64,000 nt of DNA from Streptomyces rhizoryzae (GCF_023155275.1 NZ_JALMUV010000007.1:1-64000); one strand, 5' to 3'. Shown: positions 1 to 8,702, counted from the stretch's first letter. A program made the numbers and translations. The notes: a model not told the origin generated them from the letters alone.

Positions 1-39
1 GGGGTGTTCGGACTGCTTCGCTTTACGTCCGAACACCCC
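1..39. terminator. Perfect hairpin, 13-bp stem
   Basis: Arms GGGGTGTTCGGAC (1-13) and GTCCGAACACCCC (27-39) pair perfectly around the 13-nt loop TGCTTCGCTTTAC. It may end transcription from a gene left of the window. There is no U-tract, as usual in Streptomyces. The loop is the reverse complement of the loop at 222-234. Confidence 0.6.
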
Positions 40-203
40 CCACCCCACAGACCCGCCCCCTCCCGAGGTGGGACATGAAAGAGGTGATCGGGGGCTGAGG
101 CCGGTGGTCCCCTGCGGGCCCTCACCCATGCACGAGCGCTCACCCGCAACACACAACCCGCACCCACCTGACAACTGACCCCAACGGGAGGGGACGGGCC
201 GGA

Positions 204-252
204 GGGGGTGGTGTGCCGGACGTAAAGCGAAGCAGTCCGGCACACCACCCCC
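204..252. terminator. Perfect hairpin, 18-bp stem, mirror-image loop
   Basis: Arms GGGGGTGGTGTGCCGGAC (204-221) and GTCCGGCACACCACCCCC (235-252) flank the loop GTAAAGCGAAGCA. Only the inner GGAC/GTCC and the loop are shared, in inverted orientation, with the hairpin at 1-39. The outer stems differ, so this is a conserved core in unrelated stems rather than a simple duplication. Confidence 0.6.
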
Positions 253-403
253 GCAGACCCGTCACCGCACCCCACAGCCCCGCGCAGCGGAAACGCAACG
301 CGCCGCAGGCGCACACGAAAGAACCCCCACGGCGAGAAAGCCGACAACGTGGGAATCAGCCCCGCCGCCAGGCGCACGGCGGGAAAGCCAAAAACGTAGG
401 GGC
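253..403. other. Intergenic, weak hairpins, no gene seen
   Basis: With 40-203 this makes a stretch of about 400 bases without a convincing gene. It holds short inverted repeats such as CCCACG (near 328) with CGTGGG, and CCCGCCG with CGGCGGG near 360-385. These lie just downstream of the minus-strand gene at 404-820 and may end its transcript. Open frames here lack coding character. Confidence 0.4.
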
Positions 404-820
404 TCACCGCCGTAGGCGATACGCCGCGACGCCCGCCAACGCCAACAGCACCAGGCCGCCCGCCGCTTGGGCCGCGCCCACGCCCTCGGGGCGGCCTTCC
501 GTGACCGTTACGGTCAGCACGTGGTGCGGACCGGACGGGCCGCAGTCGATCGTGATGCGGTAGCGGCCCGGTTCGGTCTCCTCGGCGACGGGGACGTCGG
601 CGGCCAGGCCCCGGGCGCCGGGGCGCAGGGGAACGGAGCCGAACAGGTCGGAGCGGGCGGTGGCCGCCGGGACGGAACCGCAGCGTCCGCCGTCGGTGAT
701 GCTGACCCGTTCACCGGCCACGACGGGGCCGGGGACGGTTCCGGCGCGAGCCGGCGGTGCGGCCGCGGTGAGCGCGAGGAGGCCGAGCAGGGCGGCGGCG
801 GCCGGGCGCGCAGGCTTCAC
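404..820 (-). CDS. Small secreted or membrane-anchored hypothetical protein
   Basis: A 138-residue protein with a GTG start preceded by GGGAG. Residues 1-26 form a signal peptide ending PARA. A short extracellular domain with two cysteines (CGS near 48, DCG near 93) follows. The C-terminus is a hydrophobic helix (about residues 116-134) ending in RLRR, so the protein is probably anchored by its tail. No sortase motif is visible. I do not recognise a family. The neighbouring osmoprotectant operon ends at its own terminator, so the two are probably not co-transcribed. Confidence 0.7.
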   Translation of the reverse strand: MKPARPAAAALLGLLALTAAAPPARAGTVPGPVVAGERVSITDGGRCGSVPAATARSDLFGSVPLRPGARGLAADVPVAEETEPGRYRITIDCGPSGPHHVLTVTVTEGRPEGVGAAQAAGGLVLLALAGVAAYRLRR

Positions 821-962
821 TGTCAGCTCCCGGGCCGGCCGCGGCCGCTGCGGCCGCCGGGGACGGACGCCGGCCCACGGCCGAGCGAACCACCGGGCGC
901 CGCGGGCGGCCAGCCGGGCGCGTCCGGCCAGGTGGCGGGGGCCGTCGCCGGGGGCGTACGGC

Positions 963-1003
963 GGCGCGCCCCGCCGCCGGCCGGTGCCGGGGCGGGGCGC
1001 GCC
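963..1003 (-). terminator. Terminator of the betaine ABC operon
   Basis: A perfect 13-bp stem: GGCGCGCCCCGCC (963-975) pairs with GGCGGGGCGCGCC (991-1003). It lies 18 bases after the permease stop codon on the minus strand. Confidence 0.7.
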
Positions 1004-1021
1004 AGGTGCCCGCGGGGCGGG

Positions 1022-3625
1022 CTATTTCACGGGGGCCATCTTGTCCACGATGCCGGGGTGGTCGCCGATCCACTTCTCGACGCCCTTGTCCTCGTTGCCC
1101 TTTCCGGCGTCCTGGATGTCCTGCTCCAGGCTGCCGAGCTCGTCGGGCGTCATCTTCCAGTTCTTCAGCCAGCCGGCGAACTCCGGGAACTTCTTCGGGA
1201 AGCTCTTGTTGCCGAGGGTCTTGATCTGGTTGTTGGCGCCCCAGGTGCCCTTGGGGTCGGCGAGCTTGGTGAGGTGGTACTTGCTGTACGCCCAGTGCGG
1301 CGACCACAGCACGACCGCGATCGGTTCGTGGTTGTGGTAGGCGCGGTCCAGTTCGGCGAGCATGGCGCTGGTGCCGGCCGAGGTGACCTGGAAGTCCGAC
1401 AGGCCGTAGGCGGGCAGCACGGTGCTCTTCAGGCGCTGCATCTCACCGGTGCCCGGCTCGATGCCGATGATCTTGCCCTTGAACTCGTCCTTGTGCGTCC
1501 GCAGGTCGTCCATGGTCTTGACGTCCTTGACGTACGAGGGGACGGCGATCTCCAGGGAGGTCTTGTCGTACCAGGCCCCGACGTCGGTGAGGTCGTCCTT
1601 GTACCGGTCCCAGTACTGCTTCTGGGCGACCGGCAGCCAGCCGTCGGTCTCCACGTCGATCTGCCCGGCGGACAGGCCGGTCCACATCGGTCCGACGTCG
1701 AGGTTGCGCAGGTTGGGGTGGTAGCCGCGCTTCTCCAGGACGTTCTTCCAGAGGTAGGCGGTGGCGATGCCCTCGTCCCAGGCCGGGTAGCCGATGTTGG
1801 GGGCCTTGCCGGCGTCCTGGCCCTTGGCGTACGTGGCGTGCGCGGACGGGGCGATCTTCTCGACGAGGCCGGGGTTCTTCTTCAGCCAGGTGCGGACGCC
1901 ATCCTGCTCGTGGCCCTCACCGGCCGACGTGATGTCGTTCTCCAGGCTGGTGAGCTGCTTCTCGTCGAGGTGGAAGTTCTCCATCCACCTGGCGACCTCG
2001 GGCATGTCCTTGCGGAAGCCCTTGCGGCCCAGCATGTGCAGCCCGTCGCCGGAACCGAACGCGCCCTTGGGGTCCTTGAGCTTGGTGAGCGGGTACTTGT
2101 CGTACGCCCAGTGCGGGGACCACAGGGTGACCGCGATGGGCTTCTTCCGGTGGACGGCCCGGTCCAGCTCGCTCAGCATGGACGCCGTGCTGGACTCCTG
2201 GACCCGGTACTGGCCGGTCAGGCCGTACTCCGGCAGGACCTTGTCCTTGAGGATCTTCATCTCGCCGGCGCCGGGCTCGATGCCGGTGATCTTCCCGCCG
2301 AACTCGGCGCTCTTCCCCTTGAGATCGTCGAGCGTCTTGACGTCCTTGACGTACGACGGGACGGCGATCTCCAGGGAGGTCTTGTCGTACCAGGTGCCGA
2401 GGTCCTCCAGCTGGTCCCGGTACTTCTTCCAGTACTCGGCGTGGGTGACCGGCAGCCAGGCGTTGGTCTGCACGTCGATGTCGCCGCGGGCCTGGCCGGC
2501 GAAGAGCGGGCCGGCCTCCAGCGCCTGGACCTTGGGCTTGTAGCCGCGCTCCTCCAGGATCTCCTTCCAGAGGTAGGTGGTGGCCTTGCCCTCGTCCCAG
2601 TTGACGTAGCCGAGGGTGATCGGCTTGCCGTTGCCGCCACCCGCGGCGCCGCCGCCGTTCCGGTCCAGGTAGCTCATCCCGCCGGCCAGCAGCGCGAGGA
2701 CGACGACGCCGACCATGGCCACCGAGGTGGCGGGCCGCCACTGGAGGAACTTCCAGTGGCCGAGCGCCGCCTGCGCCTTGGCCAGCGCCCGCCGGCCGAG
2801 CGGCGAGACCCGCTGGTTGAGCGCGCCGGTCATCCGGTCCAGGTACATGGCGAGGATGACCACCGCGAGGCCGGCCTCGGCGCCCAGGGCGACGTTGACC
2901 GAGCTGATCGCGTTGTAGACGGAGGCGCCGAGGCCGCCGCCGCCGACCATGCCGGCGATCACGACCATGGACAGCGCGAGCATGATGACCTGGTTGATAC
3001 CGGCCATGATCGTGGGCAGCGCCAGCGGCAGCTGCACCCGGAAGAGGGTGCGCCGCGGGGGTGTGCCGAACGCCTCGGCCGCCTCGACCAGTTCCCCGTC
3101 CACCTGCCGGATGCCCAGTTCGGTCATCCGGACCGCGGGCGGCATGGAGAAGACGATGGTGGCGACGATGCCGGGGACGACACCGAGGCCGAAGAAGAGG
3201 ATGCCGGGGATGAGGTAGACCATCGCCGGCATGGTCTGCATCAGGTCCAGGACCGGGCGCAGGATGCCGCCGACGATCCGGCTGCGGGCCGCCCAGATGC
3301 CCAGCGGCACCGCGACCACCACGGTGATCAGGCAGGCCACCAGCACCAGCGAGAGCGACTCGATGGTCGGTCCCCACTGCTGGATGGAGTCGATCAGCGC
3401 GAAGCCGAGGAAGGTGAGGACCGCGGCCGGCAGCCCGCGCAGCCACCAGGCGAGCACCGCGAGGATGCCGGCCAGGACCAGCGGCTCGGGGGCCGCGAGG
3501 ACGGTGTGGATGGCGGTGTAGAGGCCGTTGAGGACCGTGGTGATGAGGTTGAACAGCCAGTCGAGGTTGTCCCGCAGCCAGTTGACGGCGTCGTTCGCCC
3601 AGCTGCCTATCTGGATCCTAGGCAC
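1022..3625 (-). CDS. Glycine betaine/osmoprotectant ABC permease fused to two substrate-binding domains
   Basis: An 867-residue fusion with a GTG start that overlaps the upstream ATPase gene by 8 bases. Residues 1 to about 290 are a ProW/OpuAB-type permease with several membrane helices and the EAA-like loop EAAEAFGTPPRRTLFRVQLP. A further helix near 303-323 leads to two OpuAC/ProX-type binding domains in tandem, at about 335-600 and 605-867. Both carry matching motifs: WDEG, the WYDKTSLEIAVPSYVKDVKT block, GIEPG.GEM and LWSPHWAY. The tryptophan-rich segments suit a cage for quaternary ammonium ligands. Betaine or proline betaine uptake during osmotic stress is inferred from the family. One permease carrying two sensors outside the membrane is unusual beyond actinobacteria. 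Confidence 0.93.
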   Translation of the reverse strand: MPRIQIGSWANDAVNWLRDNLDWLFNLITTVLNGLYTAIHTVLAAPEPLVLAGILAVLAWWLRGLPAAVLTFLGFALIDSIQQWGPTIESLSLVLVACLITVVVAVPLGIWAARSRIVGGILRPVLDLMQTMPAMVYLIPGILFFGLGVVPGIVATIVFSMPPAVRMTELGIRQVDGELVEAAEAFGTPPRRTLFRVQLPLALPTIMAGINQVIMLALSMVVIAGMVGGGGLGASVYNAISSVNVALGAEAGLAVVILAMYLDRMTGALNQRVSPLGRRALAKAQAALGHWKFLQWRPATSVAMVGVVVLALLAGGMSYLDRNGGGAAGGGNGKPITLGYVNWDEGKATTYLWKEILEERGYKPKVQALEAGPLFAGQARGDIDVQTNAWLPVTHAEYWKKYRDQLEDLGTWYDKTSLEIAVPSYVKDVKTLDDLKGKSAEFGGKITGIEPGAGEMKILKDKVLPEYGLTGQYRVQESSTASMLSELDRAVHRKKPIAVTLWSPHWAYDKYPLTKLKDPKGAFGSGDGLHMLGRKGFRKDMPEVARWMENFHLDEKQLTSLENDITSAGEGHEQDGVRTWLKKNPGLVEKIAPSAHATYAKGQDAGKAPNIGYPAWDEGIATAYLWKNVLEKRGYHPNLRNLDVGPMWTGLSAGQIDVETDGWLPVAQKQYWDRYKDDLTDVGAWYDKTSLEIAVPSYVKDVKTMDDLRTHKDEFKGKIIGIEPGTGEMQRLKSTVLPAYGLSDFQVTSAGTSAMLAELDRAYHNHEPIAVVLWSPHWAYSKYHLTKLADPKGTWGANNQIKTLGNKSFPKKFPEFAGWLKNWKMTPDELGSLEQDIQDAGKGNEDKGVEKWIGDHPGIVDKMAPVK

Positions 3626-4781
3626 CGGTGGTCACCGTCCCCCCGTTCCCGGCGGCGGGCGCGGACGCGTCGGCCGGGCCGGGCTGCGCGGGCACCCCGG
3701 CGGCCGGCTTCGGCCCGCCGGACTCGCCGAGGACGGCCAGCAGCCGCTCGGCGGTGACCGCGCCGGCCAGTTCGCCGTGCTCGTCGGTGACCGCGACCGG
3801 TACGCCGCCGGCCGAGCAGGCGGTGAACAGGTCGGCGAGCGGGGTGCCGGTGCCGACGGTGGCGGGCGCGGCGGCCCGGAACTCGGCGGCGGTGGACAGC
3901 GTGGTGCCGTCCGGTGCGGTCATCCCCAGGACGGCGCCGACCTCGGTCATCACCGCACCGGCGGTCAGCACTCGGCTGCGGTCGACGTCCTGGATGAAGG
4001 AGGCGACGTAGTCGTTGGCGGGCCGGACGAGGATGTCCTCGGCGCTGCCGGTCTGCACGATCCGGCCGTCGCGCATCACCGCGATCCGGTCGCCGAGCCG
4101 CATCGCCTCGTTGAGGTCGTGGGTGATGAAGACGATGGTCTTCTTCAGCGTCTTCTGGAGCTCCAGCAGCTGGTCCTGCATATCGCGGCGGATCAGCGGG
4201 TCGAGCGCGCTGAAGGACTCGTCCATCAGCAGCAGGTCGGCGTCGGTGGCCAGCGCGCGGGCCAGGCCGACCCGCTGCTGCATACCGCCGGACAGCTCGT
4301 CCGGCCAGGACTTCTCCCAGCCCTTGAGGCCGGCGAGCTCCAGGGCCTCGGTCGCGCGCCGCTCCCGTTCGGCGCGCGCGACGCCCTGGACCTCCAGGCC
4401 GTAGGCGGCGTTCTCCAGCACGCTGCGGTGCGGGAAGAGCGCGAAGTGCTGGAAGACCATGGAGATCTTGTGGGACCGGACGGCGCGCAGTTCCTTGGCG
4501 CTGAGCGAGGTGAGGTCCTGGCCGTCGAAGCGGACGGCGCCCGAGGTCGGCTCCAGCAGCCCGTTGAGCATGCGCAGCAGCGTGGACTTGCCGGATCCGG
4601 ACAGCCCCATGACCACGAAGATCTGGCCCTCGTCCACCTCGATGGAGGCGTCGATCACGGCGGCGGTGGTGCCTTCGGACCGCAGTTCGTCCCGGCCGGC
4701 ACCGGCCTGGAGTCTGCGGACCGCGTCCTCGGGTCGTCTGCCGAACACCTTGTAGAGGCGCTCGGCTTGCAGCCTGGACAC
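3618..4781 (-). CDS. Glycine betaine/osmoprotectant ABC transporter ATP-binding protein
   Basis: 387 residues from the GTG at 4781, which has AGAGAGG just upstream. An ATG at 4904 is in frame but adds 41 residues unlike the family. Walker A is GLSGSGKST, the signature LSGGMQQRVGLARAL, and Walker B LLLMDESFSALDP. This is the ProV/OpuAA arrangement, including the N-terminal extension before the ATPase core. The C-terminal third has two CBS-like segments, which in this family sense ionic strength or nucleotides. It ends in a Pro/Ala-rich tail. It energises the fused permease encoded immediately downstream. Confidence 0.93.
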   Translation of the reverse strand: MSRLQAERLYKVFGRRPEDAVRRLQAGAGRDELRSEGTTAAVIDASIEVDEGQIFVVMGLSGSGKSTLLRMLNGLLEPTSGAVRFDGQDLTSLSAKELRAVRSHKISMVFQHFALFPHRSVLENAAYGLEVQGVARAERERRATEALELAGLKGWEKSWPDELSGGMQQRVGLARALATDADLLLMDESFSALDPLIRRDMQDQLLELQKTLKKTIVFITHDLNEAMRLGDRIAVMRDGRIVQTGSAEDILVRPANDYVASFIQDVDRSRVLTAGAVMTEVGAVLGMTAPDGTTLSTAAEFRAAAPATVGTGTPLADLFTACSAGGVPVAVTDEHGELAGAVTAERLLAVLGESGGPKPAAGVPAQPGPADASAPAAGNGGTVTTGA

Positions 4782-4806
4782 ATATACCTCTCTTGTCGCA
4801 CGAGAA

Positions 4807-4853
4807 ACGACCTGCCACCCCTGGGGGGCCTGACCGATGGGCCGGCAGGTCGT
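4807..4853 (-). promoter_or_regulatory. 5' leader stem of the betaine ABC operon
   Basis: ACGACCTGCC (4807-4816) pairs perfectly with GGCAGGTCGT (4844-4853) across a 27-nt loop. The element lies 26-72 bases upstream of the ATPase start, so it would sit in the mRNA leader. An attenuator or osmotic control element is possible. I do not recognise a known riboswitch class. Confidence 0.4.
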
Positions 4854-5003
4854 GGTGCGGGACGAGTTCGGCTCGTCTTCACCGGTGAAAAGTTGAAAAC
4901 TCATCGGAGTCCGCTCCGGCTGCCCGCCTGCCCGGCTTCACCCGGCGCAAACACATCGGTGATTCACGTCACACCGGCGGCGCGTTTCGGGGCGTACGGC
5001 ATC

Positions 5004-5942
5004 ATGCGGGGTGTGACTCGACGCCTGATGCTCCTCGACACCGCCTCCCTCTACTTCCGCGCCTACTTCGGGGTGCCGGAATCGGTCAGGGCCCCGGACG
5101 GCACACCGGTGAACGCGGTGCGCGGGCTGCTGGACTTCATCGCCCGGCTCGTCCAGGACCACCGCCCCGACGACCTGGCCGCCTGCATGGACGTCGACTG
5201 GCGCCCCCGGTGGCGGGTCGAGCTGATCCCGTCCTACAAGGCGCACCGGGTCGCCGAGGAGGCCCCCGCCGGATCGGCCGCGCCGGACGCGGAGGAGATC
5301 CCGGACACCCTCTCACCGCAGGTCCCGGTGATCGAGGAGGTGCTGGACGCCCTGGGCATCGCGCGGATCGGCGCCCCCGGCTACGAGGCCGACGACATCA
5401 TCGGCACCCTGGCCGGGCGGGCGGCGGGCCCGGTCGACATCGTCACCGGCGACCGCGACCTCTTCCAGCTCGTCGACGACGCCCGCGGCGTCCGCGTGCT
5501 GTACCCCCTCAAGGGCGTCGGCACCCTCCAGGTCACCGACGGGGCGCTGCTGCGCGAGAAGTACGGCGTGGACGGCCCCGGTTACGCGGACCTGGCGCTG
5601 CTGCGCGGCGACCCCAGCGACGGCCTGCCGGGCGTCCCGGGCATCGGCGAGAAGACCGCCGCGAAGCTGCTGGACGCCTATGGCAGCCTGGCCGGCATCA
5701 TCGCCGCGGCCGAGGACCCGGCGTCCCGGCTCACCCCGGCGCAGCGCCGGCGGATCACCGAGGCGCTGCCCTACCTGGCGGTCGCGCCCAAGGTGGTCCG
5801 GGTGGCGGACGACGTGCCGCTGCCGGAGGTGCCCCTCGCGCTGCCCGCCGAACCGGCCGACCCCGAGCGGCTGGAGGTGCTGGCGGCCCGCTGGGGCCTG
5901 GGTGGCGCATTGCAGCGCTTGCTGGGCGCGCTCGGGCGGTGA
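5004..5942 (+). CDS. 5'-3' exonuclease (Pol I N-terminal domain type)
   Basis: 312 residues from the ATG at 5004. GTG at 5013 is an alternative that matches many relatives. Metal-binding motifs of the FEN/PIN-like fold are present: LLDTASLYFRAY, the MDVDWRPRWR and SYKAHR arch, YEADDIIGTLA, and VTGDRDLFQLV. A helix-hairpin-helix segment follows (LPGVPGIGEKTAAKLL). There is no polymerase domain, so it is a stand-alone paralogue of the PolA 5'-nuclease. Likely roles are flap or RNA-primer removal and repair. It is divergent from the betaine operon. Confidence 0.92.
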   Translation: MRGVTRRLMLLDTASLYFRAYFGVPESVRAPDGTPVNAVRGLLDFIARLVQDHRPDDLAACMDVDWRPRWRVELIPSYKAHRVAEEAPAGSAAPDAEEIPDTLSPQVPVIEEVLDALGIARIGAPGYEADDIIGTLAGRAAGPVDIVTGDRDLFQLVDDARGVRVLYPLKGVGTLQVTDGALLREKYGVDGPGYADLALLRGDPSDGLPGVPGIGEKTAAKLLDAYGSLAGIIAAAEDPASRLTPAQRRRITEALPYLAVAPKVVRVADDVPLPEVPLALPAEPADPERLEVLAARWGLGGALQRLLGALGR

Positions 5943-5946
5943 ACTG

Positions 5947-5965
5947 TTAGGTTAGGTAAACCTAA
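5947..5965 (+). promoter_or_regulatory. Iron box (DmdR/IdeR operator)
   Basis: TTAGGTTAGGTAAACCTAA closely matches the 19-bp actinobacterial iron box (TTAGGTTAGGCTNACCTAA type), with inverted TTAGGT/ACCTAA halves. It sits 61 bases upstream of the siderophore-interacting protein start, placed to overlap its promoter. The DtxR-family repressor DmdR would repress this gene when iron is plentiful. Confidence 0.9.
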
Positions 5966-6025
5966 GAGGCGGGGTCCGCCCCCACGGGCGCGCCCCGCCC
6001 CCGTCCGCGTCAGGGGAGACGAACC

Positions 6026-6877
6026 GTGGCAGCAGAGCGACCGGCCCGCAGAACGCCCACACTGCACCGCGCCCGGGTGCGGCGCACCGAGCGGCTCACC
6101 CCGCACATGGTGCGCGTGGTCCTGGGCGGCGACGGACTGGCGGCGTTCGAGGCGGGCCAGTACACCGACCACTACGTCAAGCTGGTCTTCCCGCTGCCGC
6201 ACGTCCGCTACCCCGAGCCGTTCGACATGGGCCGCATCCGGGCCGACCTGCCGCGCGACCAGTGGCCGCGGACCCGTACGTACACCGTGCGCGCCTGGGA
6301 CCCGGACGCCCGGGAGCTGACCGTGGACTTCGTCGTGCACGGCGACGCGGGGCTGGCCGGCCCGTGGGCGGCGGCCGCCCGGCCGGGCGACGAGATCATG
6401 TTCCTCGGCCCCGGCGGCGCCTACGCCCCGGACCCGGAGGCCGACTGGCACCTGCTCGCCGGCGACGAGAGCGCGCTGCCGGCCCTGGCGGCGGCGCTGG
6501 AGCGGATGCCGGCCGGTGCCGTGGTGCACGCCTTCATCGAGGTGGCCGGCCCCGAGGAGCGCCAGGAGCTGACCGCCCCGCCCGGCGCCCGGATCACCTG
6601 GCTCCACCGCGGCACCGCCCCGGTCGGCCGCGAACTGGTCGCCGCCGTACGGGCGCTGGACTTCCCGGCCGGCCGGCTCCAGGCGTTCGTGCACGGCGAG
6701 GCGGGCTGCGTGAAGGAGCTGCGCCGGCTGCTCCGCGTCGAGCACGCGGTCCCGCGCGAGGCGCTGTCGATCTCCGGCTACTGGCGCGCCGGCCACGACG
6801 AGGACGGCTGGCAGGCCGGCAAGCGCGCCTGGAACGAGCAGGTCGAGGCCGAGCAGGAGCCCGCCCCGGCCGCCTGA
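6026..6877 (+). CDS. Siderophore-interacting protein (ViuB/SIP family ferric reductase)
   Basis: 283 residues with a GTG start and GGGGAG 7 bases upstream. The N-terminal half has a flavin-binding barrel with the FAD motif RTYTVRAWDP (near residues 91-100). The C-terminal SIP domain includes HLLAGDESALPALAAALE and HGEAGCVKELRRLL. The family reduces or releases iron from ferric siderophores in the cytoplasm using FAD and NAD(P)H. The iron box upstream supports this role independently. No siderophore synthesis or uptake genes adjoin it, so it probably serves siderophores handled elsewhere in the genome. Confidence 0.93.
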   Translation: MAAERPARRTPTLHRARVRRTERLTPHMVRVVLGGDGLAAFEAGQYTDHYVKLVFPLPHVRYPEPFDMGRIRADLPRDQWPRTRTYTVRAWDPDARELTVDFVVHGDAGLAGPWAAAARPGDEIMFLGPGGAYAPDPEADWHLLAGDESALPALAAALERMPAGAVVHAFIEVAGPEERQELTAPPGARITWLHRGTAPVGRELVAAVRALDFPAGRLQAFVHGEAGCVKELRRLLRVEHAVPREALSISGYWRAGHDEDGWQAGKRAWNEQVEAEQEPAPAA

Positions 6878-6905
6878 CCGGCCACCACCCCCGAGGCGGC
6901 GCGGC

Positions 6906-7415
6906 TCACGACGGGCCCGCGCCGCCCGGTGCCGTATCCGGCCCGTCCTCGCCTCGCGGGTCCTCCTCCGGGCGCCACCCGAAATGCCGCGCCGAGCGGT
7001 CGGCGTGGGCCAGCCGCCGCATCGCGGTGAGCACCGCGTCGCCGAGCACGGTCCCCACGACCACGCTCTCCACCAGTTCGTCCACCTCCGCGTGGCGCCC
7101 GACGTACGCCAGATCGGCGCCGGCGATCCGCTCGCACGCCTCCGCGTAGTCGTCGAAGACCTCCTCGAACGCGCCCTGCCCGACGTCCCGGAAGGCGGCC
7201 AGCGCCACCGCCATCGCCTCCGCCGCCGGGTGGTCCGCCCCGACCTGCCAGCCGCGCCGGGCGATCAGGCCGGCGACCGCCCGGCGGGCGTCCGGCAGCC
7301 CCTCGGGACGGGCCGCGGGCACCGGCGTGATCGCGTCGTGCGCCGCGCCGAGCACCTTGTGCACCGCCCCGCCCGGGGTGTCCACGGCGGCCAGCACCTC
7401 GCGTAAGCCGTTCAA
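6906..7415 (-). pseudogene. TetR-type regulator remnant lacking the DNA-binding domain
   Basis: An open frame of about 169 codons whose only start is a TTG at 7415 with no good ribosome site. Its helical sequence (GLREVLAAVD, then AAFRDVGQGAFEEVFDDYAEACERI) resembles a TetR ligand-binding domain, but the expected N-terminal helix-turn-helix of about 60 residues is absent. Its truncated 5' end abuts the truncated 5' end of the oppositely oriented gene at 7405. This looks like one deletion that removed the divergent promoter region and both N-termini. The TetR assignment is an inference from helical pattern and position. Confidence 0.55.
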
Positions 7416-8241
7416 GTTCTCCGTCTCGTTCGCCGCCTACGGGCTGGCGCTGGCCTGGATGCTGTCCCGCCGCCCCGGGCGCAGCCGGGCCGGCACCTGG
7501 GCCGCGCACACCGTCGCGGTCACCGGGCTCATCGAGATGTCGATCATCGTCGGCCAGACCCTGCGCGGCCGGCGCAGCCACTTCGACGTCGAAACCCCGC
7601 TGGACCGGGCCCTGTTCCAGGCCATGGGCGGCACCATCACGGCCCTCTGGCTCGCCACGCTGGTGATCGCCGTGGTGCTCTTCCGGGCCCGCCTCGGCGA
7701 CCGCCCCACCACCTGGGCGATCCGGCTGGGCGCGCTGCTCGCCCTGGCCGGCCTGCTGGTCGGCGGACTGATGCTGCTGCCCACCCCGGAGCAGCAGGCC
7801 CAGCAGGCCGCCGGAATCGTCCCCACCGTGATCGGCGCGCACAGCGTCGGCATCCCCGACGGCGGCCCCAGCATGCCGCTGACCGGCTGGAACACCACCG
7901 GCGGCGATCTGCGCGTCCCGCACTTCGTGGGCATGCACGCCCTCCAGGCCCTGCCGCTGTTCCTTTACGGGATCGAGGCGCTGGCCCGCCGCCGGGCCCG
8001 GCTGCGCGACGAGCGGGTACGGCTGCGGCTGGTCGTCACCGCGGCCGGGTTCCTCGGCGGACTGCTGGCCCTGGTCACCTGGCAGGCGCTGCGCGGCCAG
8101 GCCCTGCTCCGCCCCGACGCGCCCACCCTCACCGCACTGGCCGTCCTGGCCAGTGCGACCGCGGCCGGCGCCCTCGCCGCCCTGCGCGCCCCCCGCACCG
8201 ACCGCCCCCGCCCCGTCCCCGCCCCGGAGCCGATCGCATGA
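7405..8241 (+). pseudogene. Multi-pass membrane protein, N-terminus deleted
   Basis: The protein sequence begins abruptly at KPFKFSVSFAAYGLALAWML (from 7405). In relatives I recall, this block follows a first membrane segment and is not at the start. About five further hydrophobic segments follow. Upstream in-frame codons (a GTG at 7327) translate antisense sequence of the regulator remnant and give no membrane helix. The frame then overlaps the next gene by ATGA at 8238. It is probably non-functional or N-terminally truncated. It may have no promoter of its own. Confidence 0.6.
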
Positions 8242-8702
8242 CCGAGCACACCCTCTTCACCCTGGCGTTCACCCTCGCCGCCCCATTCTGGGCGCTGCTG
8301 ATCCTCGCTCCCGGCCGGCGCCTCACCGACCGGATCGCGGCCTCGCCGCTGCCGATGGTGCCGGTCATCGGGGTCTACCTCGCGCTGGCGGTACCGGTCT
8401 TCCCGCAGCTGTGGGCGGCGGTGAGCCGTCCGGACCTGGCCGGCTTCCAGGAGCTGCTGGCCCTCGGCGGCGGGGCCGGCGCGATCTGGGCGCAGCTGAT
8501 CGCCTGGGACCTCTTCCTCGGCCAGTGGATGTACCGCGAGGCCCGCGCCCTGGGCATCCACCCCCTGGTGATGGCCCCGCTGCTGGTGCTGACCATCCTG
8601 CTCTCCCCGATCAGCGTCCTGCTCTTCCTCGCCCTGCGCGGCGCGGTACGCCTCCGGGTCCGGCGGACCGGCACGCCGGCGGCCGCCGCCGCGCGCCCGT
8701 AA
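8238..8702 (+). CDS. ABA4-like (DUF4281) membrane protein
   Basis: 154 residues with four predicted membrane helices. The segment QLIAWDLFLGQWMYREARALGIHP is typical of the ABA4-like family, named after the plant neoxanthin-synthesis factor; its bacterial role is unknown. The ATG overlaps the stop of the truncated membrane gene upstream (ATGA), so the two were translationally coupled. If that gene has lost its promoter, this one may be silent too. The C-terminus is a short basic Ala-rich tail. Confidence 0.8.
   Translation: MTEHTLFTLAFTLAAPFWALLILAPGRRLTDRIAASPLPMVPVIGVYLALAVPVFPQLWAAVSRPDLAGFQELLALGGGAGAIWAQLIAWDLFLGQWMYREARALGIHPLVMAPLLVLTILLSPISVLLFLALRGAVRLRVRRTGTPAAAAARP

Noticed and set aside
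467..3757. Very long open frame on the plus strand opposite the betaine permease
   Set aside because: It is the antisense shadow of a clear ABC permease/binding-protein gene; its composition is low-complexity and no domain is recognisable.
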